Shown here piece after piece: positions 30,201-39,061 of a DNA stretch of 64,000 nucleotides. This DNA is from Chitinophaga sp. (GTDB lineage Bacteria > Bacteroidota > Bacteroidia > Chitinophagales > Chitinophagaceae): NCBI RefSeq assembly GCF_019236475.1, contig NZ_JAFAIX010000011.1, forward strand, positions 62,001 through 126,000. Direction: 5' to 3'. The position numbers and the translations under genes were made by a program. Within the stretch, counting starts at the first letter, position 1, and the number at the start of each line of letters is the position of its first letter. The notes beneath the pieces were generated by a model. The model had not been told where the DNA came from, did not search any database, and saw only the letters and a list, made by a program, of their open reading frames with translations.

Positions 30201-30673
30201 ACAGCCTGAATCTGAATTTTGATTACAAAGGATTTGATCTGGGTATATTCCTGCAAGGCGTTGCTAAAAGAGATGCATGGATTGGCTCCAACTACTTCTG
30301 GGGTATCGTAGGCGATGAGTGGCAGAGTTCTCCTTTCACTGCACAAATGAACAGATGGACTCCTACCAATCAGAATGGTTATTTCCCTAAGTTTTATATG
30401 AGCGGTGAAAACAATAAGAATACGCAAGTACAGACAAGATACCTGCAAAATGCAGCTTACTTGCGTATCAAGAATTTGCAGTTGGGATACACACTTCCGA
30501 AGTATATGATTACACGCATACATGCACAAAAAGTACGTGTATACATGAGTGTGGAAAACCTCGCCACGTTCACCAAACTCATCAAAACTGTTGATCCGGA
30601 ATTATCGATCAGCGATTCGAAAATTTATCCGCTGCAAAGAACTTATTCCTGTGGTATCAACATCATTCTCTAA
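27206..30673 (+). CDS. SusC/RagA-type TonB-linked outer-membrane transporter with STN domain
   Basis: 1155 residues. The signal peptide follows a basic leader (MKLTTVILLVSFLQISAKS at 24-42); the ATG at 27206 rather than 27275 is preferred because STN-SusC proteins usually have this leader. An STN signalling domain spans about 48-118, then a carboxypeptidase-like beta-sandwich (136-206), a VVVVGYGTQKK TonB-box-like segment at 214-224, the plug (NVRGYTGLNATGGPLVVIDGI) and a 22-strand barrel. The STN domain would signal to the FecR protein encoded upstream. It imports an oligomer captured by the SusD-like partner; the substrate could be glycan or peptide. Confidence 0.96.
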   Translation: MLLSPQTINQRGPARPKTKIWKVMKLTTVILLVSFLQISAKSFSQKITMSKKNRPIQEALTEIEKQTGYKFWYHANVLSNTRNVTIEVVDEPLPSVLDMFLKDQGLTWKLIRETIILNKAAALPAPVAAPPADTVHGRVVDNTGSPVPGATVMVKGVKKAAITNVNGEFHLSGIPDNAVLVVSNIGFQTQEVPVAGKSSLTIKFLPEVSQLENVVVVGYGTQKKVNLTGSVAQVSGKVLENRPITRISQGLQGMVAGLNITTNTSGGAPNATQNINVRGYTGLNATGGPLVVIDGIQGGDINAINPSDVESISVLKDAASTAIYGSSAPYGVILITTKKGKMGMTKITYDDNFAWAQTINLPKMLNSLDFANIYNEAFANAGRAPFFSQETIDRIKAYQAGTITTQTIKDPNSNSWLNWNAGNANNDWFKIYFKKFAFSQQHNVGISGATEKSNYYIGIGYNDHAGMYNYGNDEFKRFNIRANLTSNVTNWMSFTLRSTISRSMFNTPNVYSGQTGGNYMHQIARKFPTVSLINPDGHYSAESNVPLHQEGGRNKITEDQPMLTGEIRLTPLKGWEIVGNYTFDGDLYDQQNQLKTVYTYLPDGSTAPTSGTTPNSFARNNYRNEHHIINAYSSYEKGFGHHNFRLLGGFTSELTNYTAYGASNSLLYSNDIPSLSLTYNTTPSVSDQIRRLAVEGFFGRFNYNYADKYLLEVNGRYDGTSRFLAGHRWKFSPGVSAGWNVDREPFWASLKEVVNAFKIRGSYGSSPDQLFLGDPAISTYYPFYPSLGTTTPTNTSWLFGGNKQASVSMPPLVNSNLTWVTTTSYGIGTDIGMLNNRLGVNFDYYIRKADDFAGPAQVLPGLLGSSVPKINNAAIQTKGFELTISWNDKIGELGYGVRANLSDYKGKVVKYNNPSRTLDTWYEGQTMGEIWGYTTLGLYATDADAAKAPKASFWNSTWHAGDVIYKDFDGNGIINNGKNTVDSSGDLRVIGNNTPRYQYSLNLNFDYKGFDLGIFLQGVAKRDAWIGSNYFWGIVGDEWQSSPFTAQMNRWTPTNQNGYFPKFYMSGENNKNTQVQTRYLQNAAYLRIKNLQLGYTLPKYMITRIHAQKVRVYMSVENLATFTKLIKTVDPELSISDSKIYPLQRTYSCGINIIL

Positions 30674-30691
30674 TTAAAAAATATTCCGCAT

Positions 30692-32452
30692 ATGCGTTTT
30701 CCTAAGATAATTTCCGCATGTTTACTGGCTGCTGTCGGATTGGCTTCCTGCAAAAAGGATTTCCTGGACAGAAGCCCTGAAACAGTGATCAGTGATGCCC
30801 AATACTGGAAAACATCCAACGATCTGAAGTTGTATAGCAATAGCTTTTACAATAACATCCCTGCTTACACCGGTTACGGTACGATTGGTATTTATGGATT
30901 GGATGCAGACCAGGGCAGTGATAATATGATTAGCATGGGTTATAATACCTGGCTAAATGGGGAAACTGTAATTCCATCCAGCGGCGGTGGCTGGAGCTGG
31001 GGAACTCTTCGTAATATCAATTATCTGTTAGACAATTACTCCAAAGTAAATGAGCCATGGAACAATGTGAAACCATACGTTGGTGAAGCAAAATTCTTCC
31101 GTGCTTATTTCTACTACGGAATGATGAAAGCCTACGGTGATCTGCCTTGGGTAGGCAAAGCCTTAACTCCGAATTCTCCGGAGCTGTTTAACAAACGACT
31201 TCCGCGCAATGTTATAGCAGACTCCATTATGGCCGATCTGGATAGTGCAATTGCTTATCTGCCCTCCAAACCAGCCAGCCAGGCAGGACGCGTATACAAA
31301 GAATATGTAATGGCATTTAAATCCCGTGTGGCGCTGTTTGAAGGTACCTGGGAGAAATATTTAAGTGGGACACCATTCTCTCCTGCCAATGCCAACCCTA
31401 CCAAATACCTGCAAGCGGCCGCAGATGCAGCTACTGCTGTGATGAACTCCGGTCTCTTCTCGTTGGATAACGTGGGTAAACCATTTGGCTACTGGTCCCT
31501 CTTTAATCAAACAGATTTCAGTGGTAGTAAGGAAGTCATGTTCTGGCGTCAGTACAATGTGACCACAGGACCTACTCATAACTGGCACAGATATACGAAT
31601 AGTGGAGCAGGTCGTGGCCTCACTAAAAACCTGGTGGATGATTATCTCTGCTTGGATGGCCAGCCGATTGCTGTTAGTCCGTTGTATAAAGGGGATGACT
31701 CCCTGAATTCAGTTGTACAGGGTAGAGATCCGCGACTGATGCAAACCATGTATGTAAACGATGGTCAGCATATCGTTACCAACAACCAGCCAGCAGGTGC
31801 AGCTAACCTAATTTTCCAGGTACCTACTTTCAACGCGGCCAACGAAGGAAAGCCTGCCACTGGTTACCAAGTGTATAAAGGCCATAACCCAGATTATTAT
31901 CAGCAATACGCTGGTGACGTGGGCACCACTGCACTCATCCTGATGCGTTATGCAGAAGTACTGTTGAACTATGCAGAAGCAAAAGCAGAATTGGGTTCGT
32001 TGACACAAGCAGATATCGACATCACCATCAACAAAATCCGTGGTAGAGTTGGTATGCCGAACCTCGTAATGGGCGCTATTGTTTCAGATCCAAACTGGGT
32101 ATTCAACAATATCAGCCCAATCCTGAATGAAGTTCGTCGGGAAAGAAGAATTGAACTGGCGTGCGAAGGATTTAGGAGAGACGATATTCTGCGTTGGGGC
32201 GCTGCGGGCAAACTGATCGTGGGTTGGAAGCCTAAAGGAGCAAAACTCAAACAATGGGTAAATACTGTTCCAGCAAACCTCCTGTCTAGCTATCCAGTGG
32301 ATGCCAACGGTTATATTGAACTGTTTCAGAAGATCGGCGCGATGAGTTCCGGTTATAAATTCAACATAAATAGGGATTATCTGTCTCCTATTCCATTATC
32401 AGAGTTGCAGGTACCCGGTTCCACCATGACGCAGAATCCGGGCTGGAATTAG
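30692..32452 (+). CDS. SusD/RagB-type nutrient-binding lipoprotein
   Basis: 586 residues with a lipobox LASC, Cys20 being the lipidation site. The family pattern is visible: KKDFLDRSPETVISDAQYWKT at the start, YPVLNNYLL-like TPR helices, LLNYAEAKAEL and NKIRGRVGMP, and the C-terminal RRERRIELACEGFRRDDILRWG. It forms the outer-surface lid of the SusC channel encoded 18 bases upstream and binds the incoming ligand. No glycoside hydrolase adjoins. Instead a secreted metalloprotease and a DUF3472-like lipoprotein follow, so a protein or glycoprotein substrate is conceivable. Confidence 0.96.
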   Translation: MRFPKIISACLLAAVGLASCKKDFLDRSPETVISDAQYWKTSNDLKLYSNSFYNNIPAYTGYGTIGIYGLDADQGSDNMISMGYNTWLNGETVIPSSGGGWSWGTLRNINYLLDNYSKVNEPWNNVKPYVGEAKFFRAYFYYGMMKAYGDLPWVGKALTPNSPELFNKRLPRNVIADSIMADLDSAIAYLPSKPASQAGRVYKEYVMAFKSRVALFEGTWEKYLSGTPFSPANANPTKYLQAAADAATAVMNSGLFSLDNVGKPFGYWSLFNQTDFSGSKEVMFWRQYNVTTGPTHNWHRYTNSGAGRGLTKNLVDDYLCLDGQPIAVSPLYKGDDSLNSVVQGRDPRLMQTMYVNDGQHIVTNNQPAGAANLIFQVPTFNAANEGKPATGYQVYKGHNPDYYQQYAGDVGTTALILMRYAEVLLNYAEAKAELGSLTQADIDITINKIRGRVGMPNLVMGAIVSDPNWVFNNISPILNEVRRERRIELACEGFRRDDILRWGAAGKLIVGWKPKGAKLKQWVNTVPANLLSSYPVDANGYIELFQKIGAMSSGYKFNINRDYLSPIPLSELQVPGSTMTQNPGWN

Positions 32453-32463
32453 CCTTAAAATCG

Positions 32464-32500
32464 CTTCACAGGTACCGGCAGCGGTGCCTGTGAAGTTTTG
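32464..32500 (+). terminator. Terminator of the susC-susD operon
   Basis: 14-bp stem (32464-32477 with 32482-32495, one wobble pair) followed by TTTTG. Confidence 0.75.
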
Positions 32501-32849
32501 TCTCCCTGGCCTTTACATCCATCTACTCCCCCATTTCATGTAAACAAATCATTAATTCCCCACTGCACTGTAGTTTCATCTCTTAGATTCCCACACCTTT
32601 GCAGCGCCATAAAGAAAAGAAATTATCTAAGCCTGGAACTGCTTTAATTTTTAATCTACATCAGAAGCCACCGCAACAGCACTCTTATATGCTCTGCAGT
32701 GGCTTCGTCAATTTAAGTCGGTTATCTAGCTAAAAAAATATAATTACTATATGCTGATATCATCCTACCTTGAACATAACGAATCCCTATAATAAATTTT
32801 CATGTAGCATATAACCTCAGTCATTTTAACCAAATACATAAATCCATTT
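32501..32849 (+). other. Gap upstream of the metalloprotease gene
   Basis: No gene. It contains an inverted repeat GAAGCCAC (32664-32671) / GTGGCTTC (32699-32706) with a 27-base loop, then AT-rich sequence in which the metalloprotease promoter must lie. Confidence 0.45.
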
Positions 32850-34268
32850 ATGAACAAAACGTTTGTGAAACTCGCAGGTACTGCAGCAGTATCCATGGCC
32901 CTGTTTTTTGTTGCCTGTAAAAAAGGTAACGTCGAATCTCAATCTATCACAAAGGAAGCACCTGCTTCCGCGGAGGAAATCAGTAAGATGAAACAATATC
33001 TTACCCAAACCACCGGATTAAAGGAATCCTTGATTGTTTATGATGCAGACAGACAAGTGTTCTTCATGCAGGGTGATATAGTCCTGTCCAGGAAAGATGT
33101 ACAGGATTATATGAAAAACAAGCCTTATTCAGGCAATGGCCCGACAACAGAACAATACAGATATCCTTATGTGTTGAACAACACTGTTGTCACCAATATT
33201 AGGATAAAAGATCACATCTCTGATCCTTCCTGGAAAAAAGCACTTAGGGATGCCATCAAATACTGGAACAACTACAATATGTTGGGATCTTCTACCAAAA
33301 TCATTTTTACCATCTACTCTGACGATGTAGCTACAGACCTGGTGGCAAGTGATAACATGTATGAAAATTCCACCACTATCGCATATGCTTATTATCCCAA
33401 ATCAAATGGGGCAACAGGCGATTCTCTACGAATCAACACCTTTCACAACTATTTAAGCCCAGAGCTGAAAGCATATGCAATTACCCATGAATTAGGACAT
33501 ACACTTGGCTTCATGCACGCAGACGGCAGTGGCGGAGCTTTGATTCCTGGTACTCCATCAAGTGATCAAAACTCTCTGATGTGGCCTGTTATTCCAACCA
33601 CAGCCCCATCTCCTGTATTTGACTACTATGACCTGACAGCCGCCCGTTACATCTACCCAAGAACACCTAATGCCAGTGGTAACTCTGGTAGCATAAATAC
33701 CATGGCAGGCGTTGATATCGGCATCGATGATGGTAGCTTCTACTTCGGTCTGGGTGGAAATGTTACCCGTGGTAATTCCGGCTCTATCTATGGCGAAATG
33801 AATTCCTACAGCCTCGCTGCTGGTAAAACTCCCGCTGATGTAGTAGAAATCGGTATCGCAAATACAAACCTGGTATACGTATGGTATAAGGATGGAACCC
33901 TCAGTACTGGCGGGTTCTCCCAACTCAATACCTATCCGGCTTTGAATATAACTTATCCATATACGCTGCCAGCAGGAAAAACACCTGCTAATATCGTTGG
34001 TATCAGTATCAGCAAACAGGATGGTAAATGCTATGCATGGTATAATGATGGAACCTACTCAGTAGGTAATTCCGGCAATTTCGCCTACTATAGCGGTCCT
34101 CAACCATACACCGTTCCTGCTGGAAAATCCTTCTCAGATATCAGAGCGGTGGGAATCGCTGAAACTTCAGACAAGCGCTATTTCTGGTATAAAGACAATA
34201 CCTGCTCCGTTGGTACATCTTCAAATGCTAGCAGTTATGAGTCGCCATATCCAGTTACCAATTACTAA
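32850..34268 (+). CDS. Lipoprotein zinc metalloprotease (HExxHxxGxxH) with C-terminal repeats
   Basis: 472 residues. The lipobox (ALFFVAC) puts the lipid on Cys23. The zinc-binding motif H213-E-L-G-H217-T-L-G-F-M-H223 and a Met-turn-like SLMWP (Met244) define a metzincin-like peptidase close to the M57 group of Bacteroidota. From about 275 on, four related segments of roughly 55 residues follow (FYFGLGGNVTRG, VYVWYKDGTLSTG, CYAWYNDGTYSVG, YFWYKDNTCSVG, each after a (V/I)GI motif, with AGKTPADV-type linkers), resembling a binding repeat domain such as a propeller or lectin-like fold. It would cleave or anchor extracellular substrates at the cell surface. Confidence 0.88.
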   Translation: MNKTFVKLAGTAAVSMALFFVACKKGNVESQSITKEAPASAEEISKMKQYLTQTTGLKESLIVYDADRQVFFMQGDIVLSRKDVQDYMKNKPYSGNGPTTEQYRYPYVLNNTVVTNIRIKDHISDPSWKKALRDAIKYWNNYNMLGSSTKIIFTIYSDDVATDLVASDNMYENSTTIAYAYYPKSNGATGDSLRINTFHNYLSPELKAYAITHELGHTLGFMHADGSGGALIPGTPSSDQNSLMWPVIPTTAPSPVFDYYDLTAARYIYPRTPNASGNSGSINTMAGVDIGIDDGSFYFGLGGNVTRGNSGSIYGEMNSYSLAAGKTPADVVEIGIANTNLVYVWYKDGTLSTGGFSQLNTYPALNITYPYTLPAGKTPANIVGISISKQDGKCYAWYNDGTYSVGNSGNFAYYSGPQPYTVPAGKSFSDIRAVGIAETSDKRYFWYKDNTCSVGTSSNASSYESPYPVTNY

Positions 34269-34292
34269 TCATCATTTTCAATAAAAAGCATA

Positions 34293-34327
34293 AAAAAAGC
34301 ACGGTAAAATTTACCGTGCTTTTTTTA
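34293..34327. terminator. Bidirectional terminator
   Basis: AAAAAGCACGGTAAA pairs with TTTACCGTGCTTTTT between the convergent metalloprotease and DUF3472 genes, with T-runs on both strands. Confidence 0.9.
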
Positions 34328-34345
34328 TTACATGGAGCCGCTGAT

Positions 34346-35665
34346 TTATGGAAGCGTTGTCAGATCAACAGATGGAGGCGTACCAGTTGTTGGCCTTGTG
34401 TAGATAACACCTACACTATTACCCACCTGACGGAATCCGCCACTGTACATATACAGCATATTATTTTCAACGCCAGCGCCTTCATCATAACGCTGATGCG
34501 CTGCATCGCTGGCGGTAGTGCTGAAAGATGCCTGCGATACTTCAATCCAGTTGCCATACTTGGTTCTGACCCATTGATTACCATATCTTGCTTTGAAGAA
34601 ATCCTGACCATTACTGCCGAAGTTTTCTACAAAAGAATATAGTCCTCCGAGTAGCTGCCCATTGGTCTTTGATTTATCCCATTCTCCCAGCAATTTCCAG
34701 GCGCCATTTTCGGGCGCATAATACCAGGCGGTAAAGAGTGTATGTGTTCCCGATGCTTCGGCATTTACGAGCATTTTATACGTATTTCCGGTTACCCATG
34801 GAAACACGAGATAGGTTTGTCCACCAGATCCTTCGCCGCCGAACTGATTACTCACTACGCCAGTTCCTTTGCGGACCAGTGTGACGGCATAATCTGCCGG
34901 TATCTGGGTAGGATCATTGGTATTGTAATTACTCCAAATGCTAAAGAGAATTCTTCTTTCTGTAGGACCATTTACCTGTATTCCAAAATAACCATCCCAG
35001 AAGCCATTAGTCATGTAATATGCATTCAACGGATCTGCTCCTGTTGGTACATTTACTTCTGTATAAAACCAAGTGATAGCACTGTCGCCAGGATACTTGT
35101 AACTCAGGTGTGTGGCGGGCGCGCTGCGATACTGACTCTTGTTATATTTCAGTCCCAATGAGCTATTGATAATTACGGATTGAACATCCGGGAGATACGT
35201 ACCATTCTTGGTCACTGCCTTGATCTCTAAGCAATGATACTGAGCCGACGAAATATTAAATGCTCCTACGTTTAATGTCACATAAGAGGAGGTTTGATTG
35301 ACCACTACATTGTAACTAGTTCCTGAGCTGTCCAATCGTATCCGTAGTGTGTTTGTATTGGATGGTGCTTTCACCCGAATGGAAACATCCATGCTACCAG
35401 TAGTGGTTGGATAGAAGTAAACTCGGGTAATTCCAGCAGTATCCGTCCATGCTCCCAATCCGTTTGTGCCAATAGATCCGTAACCATTACTCTGATCTTT
35501 CGGATATACGTAACCGTTAGAATAGAGCGTAACCGTGTCTGTGGCTATCAATAATGCGGTTATGCCGTCTTTAGCAATAGTTTGTTTAGAAAGTAGTTCA
35601 CTGCTGTTATACTTTGCGCATGCCGACAATAACAGGCAAAGCAGAATAATAGGGTGCTTTTTCAT
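34346..35665 (-). CDS. DUF5077/DUF3472-like secreted lipoprotein
   Basis: 439 residues with lipobox LLSAC (Cys16). Residues about 40-165 form a beta-sandwich with YFYPTTTGSMDVSIRVKAPS, like the DUF5077 module. The second half (YYMTNGFWDGYFGIQVNGPTERRILFSIWSNY, then GEGSGGQTYLVFPWVTGNTYKMLV, ending YGNQWVRTKYGNWIEV) matches my memory of DUF3472, found in Bacteroidota surface lipoproteins and some eukaryotic secreted proteins. Biochemical function is unknown; glycan binding is plausible. It converges on the metalloprotease gene. Confidence 0.75.
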   Translation of the reverse strand: MKKHPIILLCLLLSACAKYNSSELLSKQTIAKDGITALLIATDTVTLYSNGYVYPKDQSNGYGSIGTNGLGAWTDTAGITRVYFYPTTTGSMDVSIRVKAPSNTNTLRIRLDSSGTSYNVVVNQTSSYVTLNVGAFNISSAQYHCLEIKAVTKNGTYLPDVQSVIINSSLGLKYNKSQYRSAPATHLSYKYPGDSAITWFYTEVNVPTGADPLNAYYMTNGFWDGYFGIQVNGPTERRILFSIWSNYNTNDPTQIPADYAVTLVRKGTGVVSNQFGGEGSGGQTYLVFPWVTGNTYKMLVNAEASGTHTLFTAWYYAPENGAWKLLGEWDKSKTNGQLLGGLYSFVENFGSNGQDFFKARYGNQWVRTKYGNWIEVSQASFSTTASDAAHQRYDEGAGVENNMLYMYSGGFRQVGNSVGVIYTRPTTGTPPSVDLTTLP

Positions 35666-35876
35666 GTGAATGATGTGGATTTTGGTTAGTTATTATTGAG
35701 GAGTGCTCCATGTACAAAAGGATTAACCAGTTCACTATTACTTGTCCACTGAAAAAAATACAGATTTGCGCGGGTTCGGGTCATCAACAATAATAAAAGT
35801 AAAATCCACCTTTAATAAAACTAAATCATATTTCCTTTAATGGCAGAATTATGACAGAGCCCCATCCGGGCCATAA

Positions 35877-35910
35877 CGAAAAAAGGCCAGTCCGACGACT
35901 GGCCTTCTCC
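35877..35910 (-). terminator. Terminator of the fused E1 gene
   Basis: Perfect 10-bp stem AAGGCCAGTC (35883-35892) / GACTGGCCTT (35897-35906) followed on the minus strand by TTTTC. Confidence 0.85.
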
Positions 35911-35932
35911 CTAATATTCAAAGTTTTAGAAA

Positions 35933-38335
35933 CTATTCTTCCATCATTTCCATTACCACCCGCACTACATCTTCGGTATTTGGTTTGGAGAAGTAATCTC
36001 CATCAGAGCCATACGCCGGACGATGTGCCTGTGCACTCAGCGTGCGAGGAGCGACATCCAACCAACGATAACCACCCTGATTTTCCATCACCTGCTGGAA
36101 CATATAAGCAGTTCCACCACCAGGCACATCTTCATCCGTGAAGAGAATGCGGTTTGTTTTCTTCAGTGATTCCAGGATGATATGGTGAATGTCAAATGGC
36201 AGTAATGTTTGAACGTCAATCACTTCACAAGAGATACCCAGTTCTTCCAACGTAACCACAGCTTCTTCCACAATTCTTGTCATAGAGCCATAAGTAACGA
36301 TGGTAACGTCATCACCTTGTTTCAACACTTCAGGCACACCCAATGGAACAGTGAATGTTTCCAGGTTTACCGGCAGTTGCTCTTTCAGACGATAGCCGTT
36401 GAGGGATTCAATGACGATAGCTGGTTCATTCGCTTGCAGTAAAGTATTGTACATACCTGCTGCTTGCACCATGTTACGTGGCACGCATACATACATACCG
36501 CGCAGAGAGTTGATAATCATACCCATTGGAGAACCGCTATGCCAGATACCCTCCAGGCGGTGGCCACGTGTACGTACAATCAGCGGACAGAACATCGCGC
36601 CTTTCGTACGATACTGCAGTGATGCCACATCATCGCTGAGTGGTTGCAGACCATACAACAGGTAATCCAGGTACTGAATCTCCGCGATTGGACGAAGTCC
36701 ACGCAGCGCCATACCAATACCCTGTCCCATGATGGTCAATTCGCGTATACCGGTATCGGCTATACGGAAACCGCCATGTTTCTGCTGTAAACCAGCGAAG
36801 CCTTGGTTAACATCTCCGATTCTACCCACATCTTCACCGAATGCAAAGACTTTAGGGTTATGGGTAAACAGTTGATCGAAGTATTTATTCAGCACTTCGT
36901 AACCGTTGATAACAGTAGGTTCATCACCGAATTCAGCAGGTACTACTGGTACATTCAATGCAGAGTTGACACCTGTCGCATGCAATAAAGTATTGTAATT
37001 TTCTTTTTCGTGTGCGAGGTAAGTATCGTAATAAGCTTGCAGTTGTTGTACTGCAGGGTCATTCTTCAGTGCTTTGTGACGTACCAAAATACCAGCAGCA
37101 GCTTTCAAAATATCACGACGCTGTGGCTCACGGTTGGCCTGCAGTTCGCGAATTGACTGCTGTACGAAATCAGCTTTTGCGCCTGCTACTTCCGCAATTG
37201 GAGTGGCCAGTGCAATGAACTGCTGTACTTCGTTTTTAATAGGTGCGATATATTTTTCCCAAGCTGCTTTACGGGCATCTTGAGCAGTAGTTTTTGCAGC
37301 AGCTTCGATTTCAACCAATGTAGCCTCATCAGCTAATGCGTTTTCCAGTATCCAGGAACGCATTTTCACATTACAGTCGAATTCTTTTTCCCAAGACAAA
37401 CGCTCTTTGCTCTTATAGCGTTCATGAGAACCAGAAGTAGAGTGGCCTTGCGGCTGTGTGATTTCCTCTACGTGGAACAGTGCAGGTGTATGTGTTTCAC
37501 GGATCTTGCGGATAGCAGGTTCCAGGATCTCACACATACCAGCATAATCCCAACCTTTCAGGTTATAGATATCAAAACCGTTGGTACCATCGGTTTTACG
37601 GAAACCTTCCAGTGCTTTGGAAATGGAATTTTTAGTAGTCTGGTATTTACGTGGAACGGAGATACCATAACCATCATCCCATACAAAAACAGCAAGAGGA
37701 ACTTGCAATACACCAGCAGCATTCATGGTTTCCCAGAAATGACCTTCTGACGTGGACGCATCTCCGATAGTAGCAAAGCAGATTTCATTTCCGTGGTTGG
37801 AAAGATGGGTCATGTCTTCCAGTTGCTCCACTTTACGGAACAGCTTGGAAGCCAATGCCAGCCCCAAAGAACGAGGCATCTGACCAGCGGTAGGCGCCAT
37901 ATCTGCAGCGGAGTTCTTCATTTCCGCCAGGGGTAGCCAGTTTCCTTCTTTATCCATATTTGGAGTAGCGAAGTGAGAGTTCATCTGGCGGCCACCAGAA
38001 AACGGATCATGATTTACATCCGGATCTGCATATAATTGCGAAAAGAATTGTTCAGGATTAGCAATACCCGTTGCAAAAGCAACAGTTTGATCGCGATAAT
38101 AACCTGAGCGAAAATCCCCTGGTTGAAAGTATTTGGACATCGCTATCTGCGCCACTTCCTTTCCATCTCCAAAAATGCCAAACTTAGCTTTACCAGTAAG
38201 TACCTCCTTACGGGCGAGGAGACTAACTTCCCTGCTCTCGCAGGCCAACCTGTAGTCATTTAACACCTCCTTACGGAATTCTTCGAATGACAACCGGCTT
38301 TCTATATTCATAGCGAGTTCGTTATTTTCTATCAT
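35933..38335 (-). CDS. 2-oxoacid dehydrogenase E1, fused alpha and beta subunits
   Basis: 800 residues. The alpha half (about 15-400) carries the thiamine-diphosphate motif beginning G191DASTSEGHFWETMNAA, and SGYYRDQTVAFATG. The beta half (about 480-800) has FGEDVGRIGDVNQGFAGLQ, IMGQGIGMALRGLRPIAEIQYLDYL and a C-terminal transketolase domain (TYGSMTRIVEEA...DVQTLLPFD). Fused E1s of this kind are usual in Bacteroidota and decarboxylate branched-chain 2-oxoacids or pyruvate for a separate E2/E3. Substrate choice is not resolved; branched-chain is favoured because of the architecture. Transcribed alone. Confidence 0.92.
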   Translation of the reverse strand: MIENNELAMNIESRLSFEEFRKEVLNDYRLACESREVSLLARKEVLTGKAKFGIFGDGKEVAQIAMSKYFQPGDFRSGYYRDQTVAFATGIANPEQFFSQLYADPDVNHDPFSGGRQMNSHFATPNMDKEGNWLPLAEMKNSAADMAPTAGQMPRSLGLALASKLFRKVEQLEDMTHLSNHGNEICFATIGDASTSEGHFWETMNAAGVLQVPLAVFVWDDGYGISVPRKYQTTKNSISKALEGFRKTDGTNGFDIYNLKGWDYAGMCEILEPAIRKIRETHTPALFHVEEITQPQGHSTSGSHERYKSKERLSWEKEFDCNVKMRSWILENALADEATLVEIEAAAKTTAQDARKAAWEKYIAPIKNEVQQFIALATPIAEVAGAKADFVQQSIRELQANREPQRRDILKAAAGILVRHKALKNDPAVQQLQAYYDTYLAHEKENYNTLLHATGVNSALNVPVVPAEFGDEPTVINGYEVLNKYFDQLFTHNPKVFAFGEDVGRIGDVNQGFAGLQQKHGGFRIADTGIRELTIMGQGIGMALRGLRPIAEIQYLDYLLYGLQPLSDDVASLQYRTKGAMFCPLIVRTRGHRLEGIWHSGSPMGMIINSLRGMYVCVPRNMVQAAGMYNTLLQANEPAIVIESLNGYRLKEQLPVNLETFTVPLGVPEVLKQGDDVTIVTYGSMTRIVEEAVVTLEELGISCEVIDVQTLLPFDIHHIILESLKKTNRILFTDEDVPGGGTAYMFQQVMENQGGYRWLDVAPRTLSAQAHRPAYGSDGDYFSKPNTEDVVRVVMEMMEE

Positions 38336-38352
38336 GCCTCATGGTTAAAGCA

Positions 38353-38360
38353 CAAAAGTA
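38353..38360 (-). promoter_or_regulatory. Minus-7 box of the E1 gene
   Basis: Minus-strand TACTTTTG matches TAnnTTTG, 17 bases before the ATG at 38335; a short leader is implied. No TTG at minus 33 is obvious. Confidence 0.45.
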
Positions 38361-38537
38361 CGGTTAATTATACAGTTCAGAAATGTCTGAAAAATTCACA
38401 TTTAAAATAATCTGATTTTTTTAATAAGAATTTAATAAATTGTAAGGTATCTATTAGTTTTTGGCCGTAAATTTGTTTTGGAACAAGCAACAAATTAATT
38501 TTTTTTAACCAGTCGCTTTTAAAACCAGTATATAAAA

Positions 38538-38933
38538 ATGAAAAAGTTTATTCTATCCCTATTTGCAACTTTGATGATTTCTACAGCGCTGTGGGCACAA
38601 CAAAACCCTGCTGATACCAAAGTTAAATTTGCAAAGGAAACCATTGATTTCGGAAAAACTGAGCTGAACAAACCTGTTTCTGTAGATTTTGAATTTACCA
38701 ATATCTCTAAAGAACCAGTACTGATCGAAGCGGCTCGCGCAAGTTGCGGTTGCACTACTCCAAAATGGACAACCGAACCAATTCTGCCAGGTAAAAAAGG
38801 TAAAGTAACTGCCAGCTACAATGCTAGCAGCATCGGTCAACAGAACAAAACTATCTGGGTTAAATTCAGAGGCGTTGAATCTGATAAAGAACTGCACCTG
38901 ACTGGTACAGTTGGAAATCCAGCTAGCAAATAA
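38538..38933 (+). CDS. DUF1573 secreted protein
   Basis: 131 residues: a signal peptide (KKFILSLFATLMISTALWA, cleavage before QQNP) and one immunoglobulin-like DUF1573 domain. Hallmarks are DFGKTELNKPVSVDFEFTNI, the cysteine pair in ASCGCTTPKW and the closing LHLTGTV strand. Such proteins are abundant in Bacteroidota and have no established function. A TAAATTTG box at 38468-38475 is a candidate promoter element, and a strong terminator follows. Confidence 0.88.
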   Translation: MKKFILSLFATLMISTALWAQQNPADTKVKFAKETIDFGKTELNKPVSVDFEFTNISKEPVLIEAARASCGCTTPKWTTEPILPGKKGKVTASYNASSIGQQNKTIWVKFRGVESDKELHLTGTVGNPASK

Positions 38934-38952
38934 GTAAAAAATTACTTTAGAT

Positions 38953-38990
38953 AAAAAAAGCCTTACAGACAGATCTGTAAGGCTTTTTTG
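38953..38990. terminator. Terminator of the DUF1573 gene
   Basis: 16-bp perfect stem (38954-38969 with 38974-38989), four-base loop, T-run. Confidence 0.92.
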
Positions 38991-39027
38991 TTTCCTTTTA
39001 TCCTGACTTCCAGACACCTATTTCACC

Positions 39028-39035
39028 TATCTTTG
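39028..39035 (+). promoter_or_regulatory. Minus-7 box of the aminotransferase gene
   Basis: TATCTTTG, a perfect TAnnTTTG match, 26 bases before the ATG. Confidence 0.55.
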
Positions 39036-39061
39036 CACTGCAAAAGAATCAAAACAATTTT

